A DNA stretch of 64,000 nucleotides from Boseongicola sp. (GTDB lineage: Bacteria > Pseudomonadota > Alphaproteobacteria > Rhodobacterales > Rhodobacteraceae), in the NCBI GenBank assembly GCA_014075275.1, contig CP046179.1, forward strand, positions 1,931,932 to 1,995,931, in the 5' to 3' direction. The position numbers and the translations under genes are program-made. This document shows positions 45,904 to 54,557 of the stretch, one piece after another. Within the stretch, counting starts at the first letter, position 1; each line of letters begins with the position of its first letter. The notes under the pieces were generated by a model. That model was not told the DNA's origin, did not search any database, and saw only the letters and a list, made by a program, of their open reading frames with translations.

Positions 45904-46778
45904 CACAGCGTAAAGGCATCATACTGGCAGGCGGCTCGGGCACGCGGTTGTATCCGATCACGATGGGTGTATCGAAGCAGCTTTTGCCGACCTACGACAA
46001 GCCAATGGTTTACTACCCTTTGAGCGTCTTGATGCTGGCAGGTATTCGCGAGATCGCGGTGATAACGACTCCTGAAGATCAATCACAGTTTCAAAGACTT
46101 ATGGGAGACGGCTCGCGCTGGGGTTTGTCGCTGACCTGGATTGAGCAACCTTCGCCGGACGGGTTGGCGCAGGCTTATTTGCTGGCAGAGGATTTTCTGG
46201 ATGGCGCGCCATCGGCGATGGTGCTGGGCGACAACATCTTCTTTGGTCATGCCCTGCCCGACATACTTGCGCGCGCCGATGCGCGCGACGCAGGCGGAAC
46301 GGCGTTTGGATATCGCGTCGCTGACCCCGAACGATATGGTGTTCTGGATTTTGACGGGGATACTGTGCGCGGGATCATCGAGAAACCTGAACGGCCGCCT
46401 TCGAACTATGCTGTGACCGGGCTTTACTTTCTGGACGGCAGTGCACCCAAGCGGGCGGCAGAGGTTCAGCCTTCGGAACGTGGCGAGTTGGAAATTGCAT
46501 CGGTTTTAGAGACCTATCTGGATGATGGGACTTTGACAGTCGAAAAAATGGGCCGTGGCTTTGCCTGGTTGGATACCGTTACTCATGCATCTTTGTTAGA
46601 TGCCGGGAATTTTGTGCGCACTTTGGAGGAACGCCAAGGGTTGCAAACCGGGTCGCCAGAGGAGATCGCCTTTGAGCAAGGGTGGATTACCCGCGACGAC
46701 CTGATGGCGGCGGCTGAACCTTTGGGCAAAAACGAATATGGCCGGTATTTGAAGCAATTGGCGGAGTCTGAAACTTGA
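45900..46778 (+). CDS. rfbA: Glucose-1-phosphate thymidylyltransferase
   Basis: The 292-residue protein has the signature KGIILAGGSGTRLYPITMGVSKQLLP, VLGDNIFFG and FAWLDTVTHASL. It makes dTDP-glucose, the entry point of the rhamnose pathway. Its ATG overlaps the rfbD stop, and its stop overlaps the TTG start of the next gene, so the operon continues. Confidence 0.95.
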   Translation: MTQRKGIILAGGSGTRLYPITMGVSKQLLPTYDKPMVYYPLSVLMLAGIREIAVITTPEDQSQFQRLMGDGSRWGLSLTWIEQPSPDGLAQAYLLAEDFLDGAPSAMVLGDNIFFGHALPDILARADARDAGGTAFGYRVADPERYGVLDFDGDTVRGIIEKPERPPSNYAVTGLYFLDGSAPKRAAEVQPSERGELEIASVLETYLDDGTLTVEKMGRGFAWLDTVTHASLLDAGNFVRTLEERQGLQTGSPEEIAFEQGWITRDDLMAAAEPLGKNEYGRYLKQLAESET

Positions 46779-47779
46779 AAGTTGTTCTGATTACTGGTGC
46801 TGCCGGTTTTATCGGTTTTCATGCAGCGCGACGTTGGCTGGATGAGGGGTGGCGGGTTGTCGGCGTTGATGCGGTGACTGACTATTATGACACCCAATTG
46901 AAGCGCGACCGATTGGCCATTCTGGAAAAATCGCCGAATTTCATCTTTGTCGAAGACCGGATCGAAAGGCCCGGACTTTTGGAAGGGTTGTTTGCGGAAC
47001 ATAGGCCCGATGTGGTGGTGCATCTAGCAGCACAGGCCGGGGTTCGGTATTCGATTGACGCTCCGCGCAGCTATGTTGAGGCAAATCTGCAAGGCACTTT
47101 CGAATTGTTGGAAGCGTCGCGGGCGCATCCAGGTGCCCGGCTTTTGCTGGCCTCGACGTCATCTGTTTATGGGGCAAACACCGAGATGCCCTATCGCGAG
47201 ACTGACAAGGCTGACATGCAGATGTCATTCTATGCGGCAACTAAGAAAGCAACCGAGGCGATGGCGCATTCTTATGCCCATCTGTATGGGTTGCCGACGA
47301 TCATGTTCCGATTTTTTACGGTCTATGGTCCCTGGGGGCGCCCGGATATGGCGGCATTCAAATTCGTTAAAGCCATGCTGAATGGTGACGCCATCGACGT
47401 TTACAACCACGGCGAAATGAAGCGCGATTTCACCTTTATTGATGACCTTGTCGAAGCGATCTGGCGTTTGTCGTATTGCGATTTGCAGGTTGGCAATTCG
47501 GTTGGGGCGGCGGACAGTCTTAGCAGTGTCGCGCCCTATCGGGTTTTGAATATTGGCCGTGCTGCGCCTGAACCTTTGATGAAATATATCCACGAAATCG
47601 AAGCGGCGTTGGGTGTGACTGCCAAATTGAACATGATGGACATGCAGGCTGGCGATGTGCCCGCGACCTGGGCGGACACGTCGCTGTTGAAAGCGTTGAC
47701 CGATTATGTGCCCGAAACGTCTATATCAGACGGAATTCCCCAATTTGTGTCTTGGTATCGTCAATATTTCGGGGTCTAA
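46775..47779 (+). CDS. NAD-dependent epimerase, UDP-glucuronate 4-epimerase type
   Basis: The 334-residue extended SDR starts at TTG 46775 (KVVLITGAAGFIGFHAARRWL) and has HLAAQAGVRYSIDAP, STSSVYGANTEMPYRE, the YxxxK motif in FYAATKKATEAMAHSY, and FRFFTVYGPWGRPDMA, all typical of UDP-glucuronate to UDP-galacturonate epimerases. Its presumed substrate is the product of ugd, which follows but is broken. It closes the gap between the rhamnose operon and ugd. Confidence 0.85.
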   Translation: MKVVLITGAAGFIGFHAARRWLDEGWRVVGVDAVTDYYDTQLKRDRLAILEKSPNFIFVEDRIERPGLLEGLFAEHRPDVVVHLAAQAGVRYSIDAPRSYVEANLQGTFELLEASRAHPGARLLLASTSSVYGANTEMPYRETDKADMQMSFYAATKKATEAMAHSYAHLYGLPTIMFRFFTVYGPWGRPDMAAFKFVKAMLNGDAIDVYNHGEMKRDFTFIDDLVEAIWRLSYCDLQVGNSVGAADSLSSVAPYRVLNIGRAAPEPLMKYIHEIEAALGVTAKLNMMDMQAGDVPATWADTSLLKALTDYVPETSISDGIPQFVSWYRQYFGV

Positions 47780-47815
47780 GACCCTCGTAAAGGGACGTGG
47801 GTTCAGAGGTTTAAG

Positions 47816-48598
47816 ATGCGTATTGCGATGATCGGCACAGGATATGTCGGCCTGGTTTCGGGAGTTTGTTTCTCGGATTTTGGTCACGATGTGATTTGCG
47901 TGGACAAAGATCCGTCAAAGATCGAGCGCCTGGAAGCTGGTGAAATTCCGATCTACGAGCCGGGGCTGGATGTTCTTTTGGAAAAGAATGTTGCCGCCGG
48001 TCGGTTGAATTTCACAATGGATCTAACTGCTGCCTTGGATGGCGCCGACGCGGTTTTCATTGCCGTGGGAACTCCGGCCCGGCGTGGCGATGGCCATGCC
48101 GATCTGAGCTATGTCTTTGCAGCTGCGGAAGAAATCGCCAAAACGGCGAAAGACTATATGGTTGTCGTCACAAAATCGACCGTACCGGTCGGAACGAACC
48201 GTAAAGTCGCCGAAGTTCTGGCCCGGACGAACCCTGATATGACGTTTGACGTGGCCTCAAACCCTGAGTTTTTGCGCGAAGGTGCAGCAATCGACGATTT
48301 CATGCGTCCTGACCGGGTTGTTGTCGGGGTGGAAAATGACAGGGCGGCGACAATGATGGCCGAGATTTATCGCCCACTGTTTCTGCGTGATTTCCCTATT
48401 GTCACGACTGACCTTGAGAGCGCGGAGATGATCAAATACGCCGCGAACGCGTTTCTGGCGACCAAGATCACCTTTATCAACGAGGTTGCGGCCTTGTGCG
48501 AAAAAACTGGCGCAGACGTGCGTGAGGTCTCAAAAGGCATGGGCCTGGACGGGCGGATCGGTAACAAATTCCTGCATGCCGGCCCCGGTTATGGCGGT
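47816..48598 (+). pseudogene. ugd: UDP-glucose 6-dehydrogenase, truncated by IS insertion before the catalytic cysteine
   Basis: The N-terminal 261 residues are intact and typical: MRIAMIGTGYVGLVSGVCFSDFG, VFIAVGTPA, KSTVPVGTN, SNPEFLREGAAIDDF and GLDGRIGNKFLHAGPGYGG. The family motif GYGGSCFPKD, with the catalytic cysteine, should come next, but the IS element starts at 48599; the frame runs into it and stops at 48637. The C-terminal 160-170 residues (UDP-binding domain) are not found on the far side. The product, if made, cannot be active. The gene otherwise would supply UDP-glucuronate to the epimerase upstream. Confidence 0.9.
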
Positions 48599-48672
48599 TG
48601 TCCGTCGTCAGGGTTTTGGGAACCAAGAGTTGCTTAAACAAGTAAAGAGTTTGGCTCGTCTGGTTGATGTTA

Positions 48673-49653
48673 TTATGCGGCGCGCTGTCTGTGATGCAAG
48701 CGCCGCGCTTCGAGCGTCTTTCGTTTGATCCTTTCCCGTTGTCTTAGAATGGCTTTGTCACGCCCGAAGTAGACGTCGGCGGGTGTGACGTTGTTCAGGC
48801 TCTCGTGGTAGCGCTTGTGATTGTAGTGATCGACGAAGGCTTCGATCTGGGTTTCGAGGTCTCCCGGAAGGAAGTAGTTCTCCAATAGGATGCGGTTCTT
48901 CAGGGTTTGATGCCACCTCTCGATCTTGCCCTGTGTCTGGGGATGATATGGTGCGCCCCGAGAATGCTTCATGCCTTTGTCCTGCAGCCATTCAGCCAGA
49001 TCGCCAGAGACGTAACTGGACCCGTTGTCGCTGAGGAGGCGGGGTTTGTGGATGACGTGAACCTGATCGCACCCTGATGCTTGTAGCGCCAAATCCAGGG
49101 TGTCCGTCACGTCCTCTGCCCGCATGTTCGTGCAGAGTTTCCACGAGATGATGTAGCGGCTGTAGTCGTCCAGGATTGTGCTGAGATAGAACCAGCCCCA
49201 GCCAAGCACTTTGAGATAGGTGAAGTCGGTTTGCCAAAGCTGGTTGATCGCAGTGGTCTTGTCTTTGAACTCGTTTGCCGCCTTGAGCACGATAAAGGCC
49301 GGGCTGGTGATCAGATCGTGGGCCTTCAGGGCCCGATAGACTGAAGATTCCGAGACGAAGTAGCGCTCCCGATCCGTGAACGTCACTGCCAGTTCGCGCG
49401 GCGACAGCTCCGTCTCCTGCAGCGCCAGCTTGACGACCTTGCGCCGGACTTCGTCGGGGATGCGGTTCCAGACATGTCTGGGCTTAGGCGCTTGATCCAC
49501 AAGGCCAGCGTCGCCGCGCTGCCGATACCGATCATACCAACGGTAAAATGTGGTGCGGGGGATGCCCAGCTTTGCCAATGTTCGACGAGCAGACAAATGC
49601 GACCCCTCAACAAGCCGGATGATCTCCAACTTCTCAGATGCAGCATACCTCAT
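48673..49653 (-). CDS. IS3-family transposase OrfB (DDE integrase core)
   Basis: The 326-residue frame from ATG 49653 has an HTH region (SARRTLAKLGIPRTTFYRWYDRY) and the DDE core: WQTDFTYLKVLGWGWFYL, LLSDNGSSYVSGDLAEWL and HPQTQGKIERWHQTLKNR. Its ATG overlaps the OrfA stop (ATGA). The frame also stays open upstream, so a -1 frameshift fusion with OrfA is expected. Confidence 0.92.
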   Translation of the reverse strand: MRYAASEKLEIIRLVEGSHLSARRTLAKLGIPRTTFYRWYDRYRQRGDAGLVDQAPKPRHVWNRIPDEVRRKVVKLALQETELSPRELAVTFTDRERYFVSESSVYRALKAHDLITSPAFIVLKAANEFKDKTTAINQLWQTDFTYLKVLGWGWFYLSTILDDYSRYIISWKLCTNMRAEDVTDTLDLALQASGCDQVHVIHKPRLLSDNGSSYVSGDLAEWLQDKGMKHSRGAPYHPQTQGKIERWHQTLKNRILLENYFLPGDLETQIEAFVDHYNHKRYHESLNNVTPADVYFGRDKAILRQRERIKRKTLEARRLHHRQRAA

Positions 49654-50024
49654 TCTTGGTCGCCCCCACCGCCGGTCATGCTTTTTTTGAGAAGACGCAG
49701 TTCCAGTGTTTGCTCGGCAACGACCTCCTTCAGGTCTCGGGCTTCGCGGCGCAGGTCCTTGACTTCGTCGGTCGTAGCCGCACGCGCCGTATCTCCAGCA
49801 AGCCGCCGTTTGCCAGCTTCCATGAAGTCCTTGGACCATTTGTAGTAGATACCTTGAGATATTCCCTCACGACGGCACAACTCAGCAATGCTGTCTTCGC
49901 CACGCAAGCCATCCAGCACGATCCGGATCTTCTCTTCTGACGAATACTGTTTGCGCGTCGCGCGCTTGATCTCTTTGACGATCTGCTCGCCGGGGCTCCT
50001 GCGAGTTCCAGTTGTCTGTCTCAT
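49650..50024 (-). CDS. IS3-family transposase OrfA
   Basis: The 124-residue protein has a homeodomain-like helix-turn-helix (YSSEEKIRIVLDGLRGEDSIAEL, REGISQGIYYKWSKDFME) and a C-terminal leucine-rich coil (LRREARDLKEVVAEQTLELRLL). AGGAG precedes ATG 50024. A run of seven A followed by G in the LKKS codons (about 49679-49686) is a classical slippery site for OrfAB. Confidence 0.9.
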   Translation of the reverse strand: MRQTTGTRRSPGEQIVKEIKRATRKQYSSEEKIRIVLDGLRGEDSIAELCRREGISQGIYYKWSKDFMEAGKRRLAGDTARAATTDEVKDLRREARDLKEVVAEQTLELRLLKKSMTGGGGDQE

Positions 50025-50110
50025 GTCCCACTCCTCAGTGGTTACGATGAGCCAACAAAACTCTCTTATCAAATTAACCTAATTGGACCCATAGGCGCTG
50101 ACTTCAGACA

Positions 50111-50607
50111 GTTCCGTTGTTTCCGTCCGATGTTCAATGCGATGGAATCGCCGTTATCGTAAAGCCCGACTTAACGGCCACAAAATGTCTGATATAGGGC
50201 ATTTCTGTAATCTTGCGCCAAGGTGCAAGGGGCATCCCGAATCACAACTCAATTTGTCTCCATCTGAGTTAATTGATCGTCAATCATTTGTGGACAGTTT
50301 GTGCAGAATTGGAGCAATCGTTCACGAACTGGAAATTCATAGGTTTGGTCTCTTCCGCATGGTTACCATACGAAATACAGCAACATCGTGGCGAATTAGT
50401 GCAGAAATTCAGACATGCGCAGCTTCAATGTCAGAAATGTTACCGAAGTACTTCACGTAATGTCGCTGATAATGCACGAAAAACTTTCATTGATGTGTGG
50501 CAAATGTTAATAATCCTCCAAGCCCGATCATTTGGCTGCTGCAGCTCAAATATGGTTTTTTCGGGGTTGGTGTGTTCTAGGGGGCCGAACGTGCTTCGGT
50601 AAAAAGT
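50111..50607. other. AT-rich gene-free leader before exoY
   Basis: About 500 bases of comparatively AT-rich sequence separate the IS from the sugar transferase gene. Short open frames here do not look like proteins, and I find no recognisable ugd continuation. It probably holds the promoter of the exoY-TPR-wza operon and perhaps a long untranslated leader. No clear regulator site was identified. Confidence 0.4.
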
Positions 50608-51297
50608 ATGACTGTTCATGTAACGAATGTTGTCGATCCGACTGCTGCTAACGTCGATTCGATCCCGGTAAGATCGCACGTAAAGCGCTTCGGTTTGTAT
50701 CGAATGGGCTTTAAACGCGTTCTCGATATTAGCCTTATTTTAATTACGGCGCCATTTGTGGTGCCGTTTATGCTGTTGGTGTCGTTGCTTATCGCCACAG
50801 ATGGCCATTCGCCGCTATTTCGTCAGGAGCGAGTTGGCAAAGATAGTCGCCGTTTCACAATGTGGAAGTTTCGTACCATGGTTCCAGATGCAGAGATGCT
50901 TTTGGAAGACCACCTGGAACAAAATCCAACAGATCGCGCCGAGTGGGACTCGAAGCAAAAGCTTGCATCCGATCCGCGATGCACGCGCATGGGGCGGATC
51001 ATTCGCCGCATCTCGCTCGATGAACTTCCGCAATTGCTGAATGTGTTGACGGGCGACATGTCTTTGGTTGGCCCTCGTCCGATGATGCCCTCGCAACAGT
51101 CGCTGTACCCCGGCAGGTCCTATTACAACCTGCGTCCGGGGCTTACGGGCAGCTGGCAAGTTTCGAAACGAAACGAGTCGGAGTTTTCGGAGCGGGCTGA
51201 ATACGATGACCGTTACGACATGACTCTGTCAATTTGGACGGACATCAAGATCCTGTTCCAAACGGTCGCGGTCGTCGTGCGCGGAACTGGCTACTAG
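50608..51297 (+). CDS. exoY: Undecaprenyl-phosphate sugar transferase (ExoY/WcaJ type)
   Basis: The 229-residue protein has one N-terminal hydrophobic segment (VLDISLILITAPFVVPFMLLVSLLIA) and the conserved bacterial sugar transferase domain (GHSPLFRQERVGKDSRRFTMWKFRTMV, MGRIIRRISLDELPQLLNVLTGDMSLVGPRP, RPGLTGSWQV). It loads the first sugar on undecaprenyl phosphate at the inner membrane to start repeat-unit synthesis. It stands 89 bases before the TPR lipoprotein gene. Confidence 0.9.
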   Translation: MTVHVTNVVDPTAANVDSIPVRSHVKRFGLYRMGFKRVLDISLILITAPFVVPFMLLVSLLIATDGHSPLFRQERVGKDSRRFTMWKFRTMVPDAEMLLEDHLEQNPTDRAEWDSKQKLASDPRCTRMGRIIRRISLDELPQLLNVLTGDMSLVGPRPMMPSQQSLYPGRSYYNLRPGLTGSWQVSKRNESEFSERAEYDDRYDMTLSIWTDIKILFQTVAVVVRGTGY

Positions 51298-51386
51298 AAA
51301 GATCACACAGGTCTGATGTTGTTATGGCTGGCCGCAAGGCCGCTCGTTTGCTAGTGTTTCTCCGAAAGATTTCCAGGAGTTTGAGT

Positions 51387-53822
51387 ATGGTGTTTAGTCC
51401 TGTTTTCAAGGCAACGATTTTTTCAACTGCCCTATTTGCGCTGGCTGCATGTGACAGTGCCGAAGAGCGGGCGGAAACGCATTATGCCAGTGCAATCGAG
51501 CTGATTAGCCAGGGCGATACAGATCGTGCTCTAGTCGAACTTCGCAATGTTCTGTCGTTGAACGAATTTCATCGCGAGGCGCGGACCACTTACGCACGTG
51601 TCGCACGAGAACGCGGAAACCTGGCGGAAGCCTATGCTCAGTATTTGCGGATCGCAGAAGAAGACCCGGCAGATATGGAGTCGCGTCTGGCATTGAGCGA
51701 AATGGCGATTGCGGCGCAGAACTGGTCCGAAGCCGTGCGGCATTCGGATGCGCTTAAGCAGGCGAACGTCGAGCTTGAAGGCACAGAGATTGTCGATTTC
51801 GTCATGCGTTTCCGCGAGGCGATTGTAGAAGACCGAGAAGGTCAGCTGCCCGCACTGACGGCCGAGGCCGAAAAGTTGGCATTGGAAAATCCATCCAGCG
51901 TTACGCTTTTGAGGGTGCTTATCGAATCTTACACCCGGCAAAACGAGAACTCACTTGCTTTGGAAACAATCGAAAAGGCGATTACTCTCGAGCCTGAAAA
52001 CCGGTCCTATTATACCATGAAGGGGTCGCTTCTTGCCCGCATACAGGACGTTGCAGGGCTGGAAGATCACTTAAGAGCCATGAATGCCCGCTTCCCTGGC
52101 GACAGCGAAATCAAGGCCATGTTGGTGAGAATTCTGGCCGGTACAGGTCAAATCGAAAGAGCCGAAGAGTTTTTGCGGGCAGAGGCGGAGAGTTCGCCAG
52201 ATGATCTTGGACCTCGCGTAAGCCTTATCGGGTTTATTCGCGAGTTGCGCGGCGACGAAGCGGCTTTGGCCGAGATTGACATAGCAATTGAGAAGCATGA
52301 GAGCCCAAGCACATTGCGTGCCTTGAGGGCTGGCATTCTGTTCGACACTGGCAATCGCAAGCAGGCCATAGCTGAAATGCAGGCGATTGTGGATACGGAC
52401 GCTGAGTCGGATCAAACCAGCCGTTTCAAAATCGTCTTGGCTAAAATGTTGAATCGTGACGACAACGAGATTGGGGCTCGCCAACTGGTCGGGGAAGTCT
52501 TGACCAGTGACCCCACACAAATTGATGCGCTTAAAATGTCTGCTAAATGGAAAACCGACGCAGACGATACAGATGGCGCAATCGCCGATCTGCGTTCGGT
52601 GCTGGATCAGGCACCGCAGGATGTCGAGGCTATGACCATGCTTGCGCGAGCGCATGAGCGCGCTGGTGAAGGCGAACTTGCGCAAGACCTTTTGGCGCTT
52701 GCAGTTGAGGCATCTAATTATTCACCAGAAGAAAGTCTGAGATTTGCGCGTTTATTAGTTTCTGAAGATAGCTTTCGCCCGGCGGAAGATGTGTTGGTGA
52801 ACGCATTACGCGAGTCGCCAAATGATCTTCGGGTGTTGATTGCACTGGGCAAAATTTATTTACAAACCGAAGATTGGCCACGCGCAGCGCAAGTTGAAGC
52901 GACGATGCGCCGAAATTCTGATCTGGAGGCTGAACAGGCTGCGACGAACTTGCGCCTTCAGATTCTAGCCCGCCGCGAAGGAAGCAAGCAGGCAGTTGAA
53001 CTGCTTGAGCAAATCGCGCGGGAAAATCAGGAAGACGCCGGACCTCAGGTTTTGCTTATTCGTGCGAAAGTCGCGGAAGGCGACGCCGAAGCTGCCCTGG
53101 AAATTGCAAACACACTGGTTACGAACAACCCTGATGCAGATTGGCCCTTGTCAGTTCTTGGCACAACACAGTTTGCACTTCGGGACTATGACAGCGCTGT
53201 TGCCACTATGCAGGAGTATTTGGCGCGGGAACCTCAGGCTGATCGTGCCTGGCTTCAATTGACGCAGGCGTTGAATGCGAATGAGCAACCAGAGGAAGCG
53301 CGGGCTGCGATTGATCGGGGCTTGGAAGCAAACCCTGATTCGGTGAGGCTGCTGTGGGCAAAGGCCAGTTATCTGGAGCGATCGAACGATATCGACAGTG
53401 CCATTGACATTTATGAGCAACTTTACGCCCGTAACTCTGGAAACCTGGTCGTCGCAAACAATTTGGCCAGCCTTCTCGCAACCTATCGCGATGACGAGGA
53501 GAGTATTGAGCGGGCCTTTGCCATAGGACGTCGTCTGCGCGGCACCGAAGTTCCTCCATTTCAGGATACTTATGGATGGCTTCAGTATCGTCGTGGTGAA
53601 TACCAGGATGCTTTGACTTATCTGGAGCCAGCGGCGCAAGCGCTGTCAGGCGATGCCATTGTTCAGTACCATTTGGCGGCGGTTTATGTGGCGCTGGGTC
53701 GGAATGAGGATGCGAAAGCCCAATTCCAAAGGGTGATTGAAATGTCGGAAGACACTGATACGCGACCACAAATAGAAACAGCACGATCCGAATTGGAGAG
53801 ATTGTCTTCGTCTGAGCAATAG
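51387..53822 (+). CDS. Large TPR-repeat lipoprotein (PrsT-like)
   Basis: The 811-residue protein begins with a lipoprotein signal peptide (MVFSPVFKATIFSTALFALAAC, lipobox LAAC) and continues as tandem TPR helices throughout (for example SQGDTDRALVELRNVLSLN, AEAYAQYLRIAEEDPAD). Long TPR lipoproteins of this sort occur in exopolysaccharide and exosortase (PEP-CTERM, PrsT) loci, perhaps organising the export machinery. No exosortase is seen here, so PrsT is only a likeness. AGGAG fits ATG 51387; the longer frame from 51234 overlaps exoY and adds a basic non-signal leader. Confidence 0.8.
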   Translation: MVFSPVFKATIFSTALFALAACDSAEERAETHYASAIELISQGDTDRALVELRNVLSLNEFHREARTTYARVARERGNLAEAYAQYLRIAEEDPADMESRLALSEMAIAAQNWSEAVRHSDALKQANVELEGTEIVDFVMRFREAIVEDREGQLPALTAEAEKLALENPSSVTLLRVLIESYTRQNENSLALETIEKAITLEPENRSYYTMKGSLLARIQDVAGLEDHLRAMNARFPGDSEIKAMLVRILAGTGQIERAEEFLRAEAESSPDDLGPRVSLIGFIRELRGDEAALAEIDIAIEKHESPSTLRALRAGILFDTGNRKQAIAEMQAIVDTDAESDQTSRFKIVLAKMLNRDDNEIGARQLVGEVLTSDPTQIDALKMSAKWKTDADDTDGAIADLRSVLDQAPQDVEAMTMLARAHERAGEGELAQDLLALAVEASNYSPEESLRFARLLVSEDSFRPAEDVLVNALRESPNDLRVLIALGKIYLQTEDWPRAAQVEATMRRNSDLEAEQAATNLRLQILARREGSKQAVELLEQIARENQEDAGPQVLLIRAKVAEGDAEAALEIANTLVTNNPDADWPLSVLGTTQFALRDYDSAVATMQEYLAREPQADRAWLQLTQALNANEQPEEARAAIDRGLEANPDSVRLLWAKASYLERSNDIDSAIDIYEQLYARNSGNLVVANNLASLLATYRDDEESIERAFAIGRRLRGTEVPPFQDTYGWLQYRRGEYQDALTYLEPAAQALSGDAIVQYHLAAVYVALGRNEDAKAQFQRVIEMSEDTDTRPQIETARSELERLSSSEQ

Positions 53823-53830
53823 GGCATGAA

Positions 53831-53868
53831 TTTTCTGTCTCTCGGCGACCACATTGGGTTACAGAAAA
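53831..53868. repeat. Inverted repeat TTTTCTGT/ACAGAAAA
   Basis: TTTTCTGT (53831-53838) and ACAGAAAA (53861-53868) form an 8-bp dyad just after the TPR gene stop and 78 bases before the wza start. It could be a regulator site or a weak hairpin in the operon. Confidence 0.35.
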
Positions 53869-53946
53869 TGATCATGGCAGATTGCTACTTTCCTTGCGGA
53901 AATTGTGCGATCATAGTTAATGAATATAAGTTTTGGGGGTAATACA

Positions 53947-54552
53947 ATGAAAACTCTGGTTTTTGCTGTCGTCGCGATGCTGACTGCGACACTTGCTTTT
54001 GCACAAAGCCAATATCAAATCCGGTCCGGCGACACGTTACAGGTCGAAGTTCTGGAAGATCCGTCATTGAACCGTTCAGTTCTGGTTTTGCCAGACGGTT
54101 CAATCAACTTCCCATTCGCCGGAAGCCTTCAGGCCGGTGGCCAGACAGCAACGGGAGTTCAATCTTCGATTGCGTCTGCAATTTCGTCGAACTTTGCTTC
54201 GCAACCAACCGTCTTTGTGACAGTTCAGTCGCTGCGCCGTCAGGCCACAGGTGGCGCGACCGGCGGTGGACGCTCCATCGATGTCTATATCTTGGGTGAA
54301 ATTAGATCGCCTGGAGAGAAATCGCTGGGCCGCGGCACCACGGTGCTGCAAGCCTTGGCGACTACAGGTGGATTTACCAAATTTGCGGCAACCAACAAGC
54401 GTATTTTGTTGCGCCGCACCAACTCGCGCACCGGGGAACAATCCGTATCGCGCATCAACTATAAAGCAATCGCGGCAGGGTCTGTTGGACAAGATGTGGT
54501 CTTAGCTGACGGAGATGTTATAATCGTACCCGAACGCCGCCTCTTCGAGTAG
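53947..54552 (+). CDS. Wza-like polysaccharide export protein
   Basis: The 201-residue protein has a signal peptide (MKTLVFAVVAMLTATLAFAQS) and a poly-export plus SLBB arrangement (YQIRSGDTLQVEVLEDPSLN, LPDGSINFPFAGSLQAGG, IDVYILGEIRSPGEKSLGRGTTVLQALATTGG). Such proteins form periplasmic or outer-membrane channels for polysaccharide. There is no lipobox cysteine and it is shorter than Wza, so it may need the barrel protein next door. I chose ATG 53947 over ATG 53920. Confidence 0.86.
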   Translation: MKTLVFAVVAMLTATLAFAQSQYQIRSGDTLQVEVLEDPSLNRSVLVLPDGSINFPFAGSLQAGGQTATGVQSSIASAISSNFASQPTVFVTVQSLRRQATGGATGGGRSIDVYILGEIRSPGEKSLGRGTTVLQALATTGGFTKFAATNKRILLRRTNSRTGEQSVSRINYKAIAAGSVGQDVVLADGDVIIVPERRLFE

Positions 54553-54557
54553 TAAAT

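Larger units (their letters stand above)
48599..50110 (-). mobile_element. IS3-family insertion sequence, 1512 bp
   Basis: The element has imperfect terminal inverted repeats: the left end starts TGTCCGTCGTCAGGG and the right end, read inward on the minus strand, TGTCTGAAGTCAGCG. Inner matches also occur (TGGGAACCAA/TGGGTCCAAT and a shared GGCTC-TC region). Two overlapping frames encode OrfA and OrfB. The flanks are ...GGCGGT and GTTCCG...; beyond a trivial GT there is no target-site duplication, which suggests a deletion next to the element. Ends are inferred from repeat symmetry. Confidence 0.85.

Noticed and set aside
48597-50112. GT as target-site duplication of the IS
   Set aside because: Two bases can match by chance, and IS3-family elements usually duplicate three or more.
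50111-50160. Continuation of ugd to the right of the IS
   Set aside because: The first bases allow a vague TCC...TTTCCG resemblance to the SCFP codons, but the following sequence has no Ugd-like reading frame.
50137-50460. 107-residue plus-strand frame in the exoY leader
   Set aside because: It has cysteine- and arginine-rich random-like composition and no recognisable domain or start signal.
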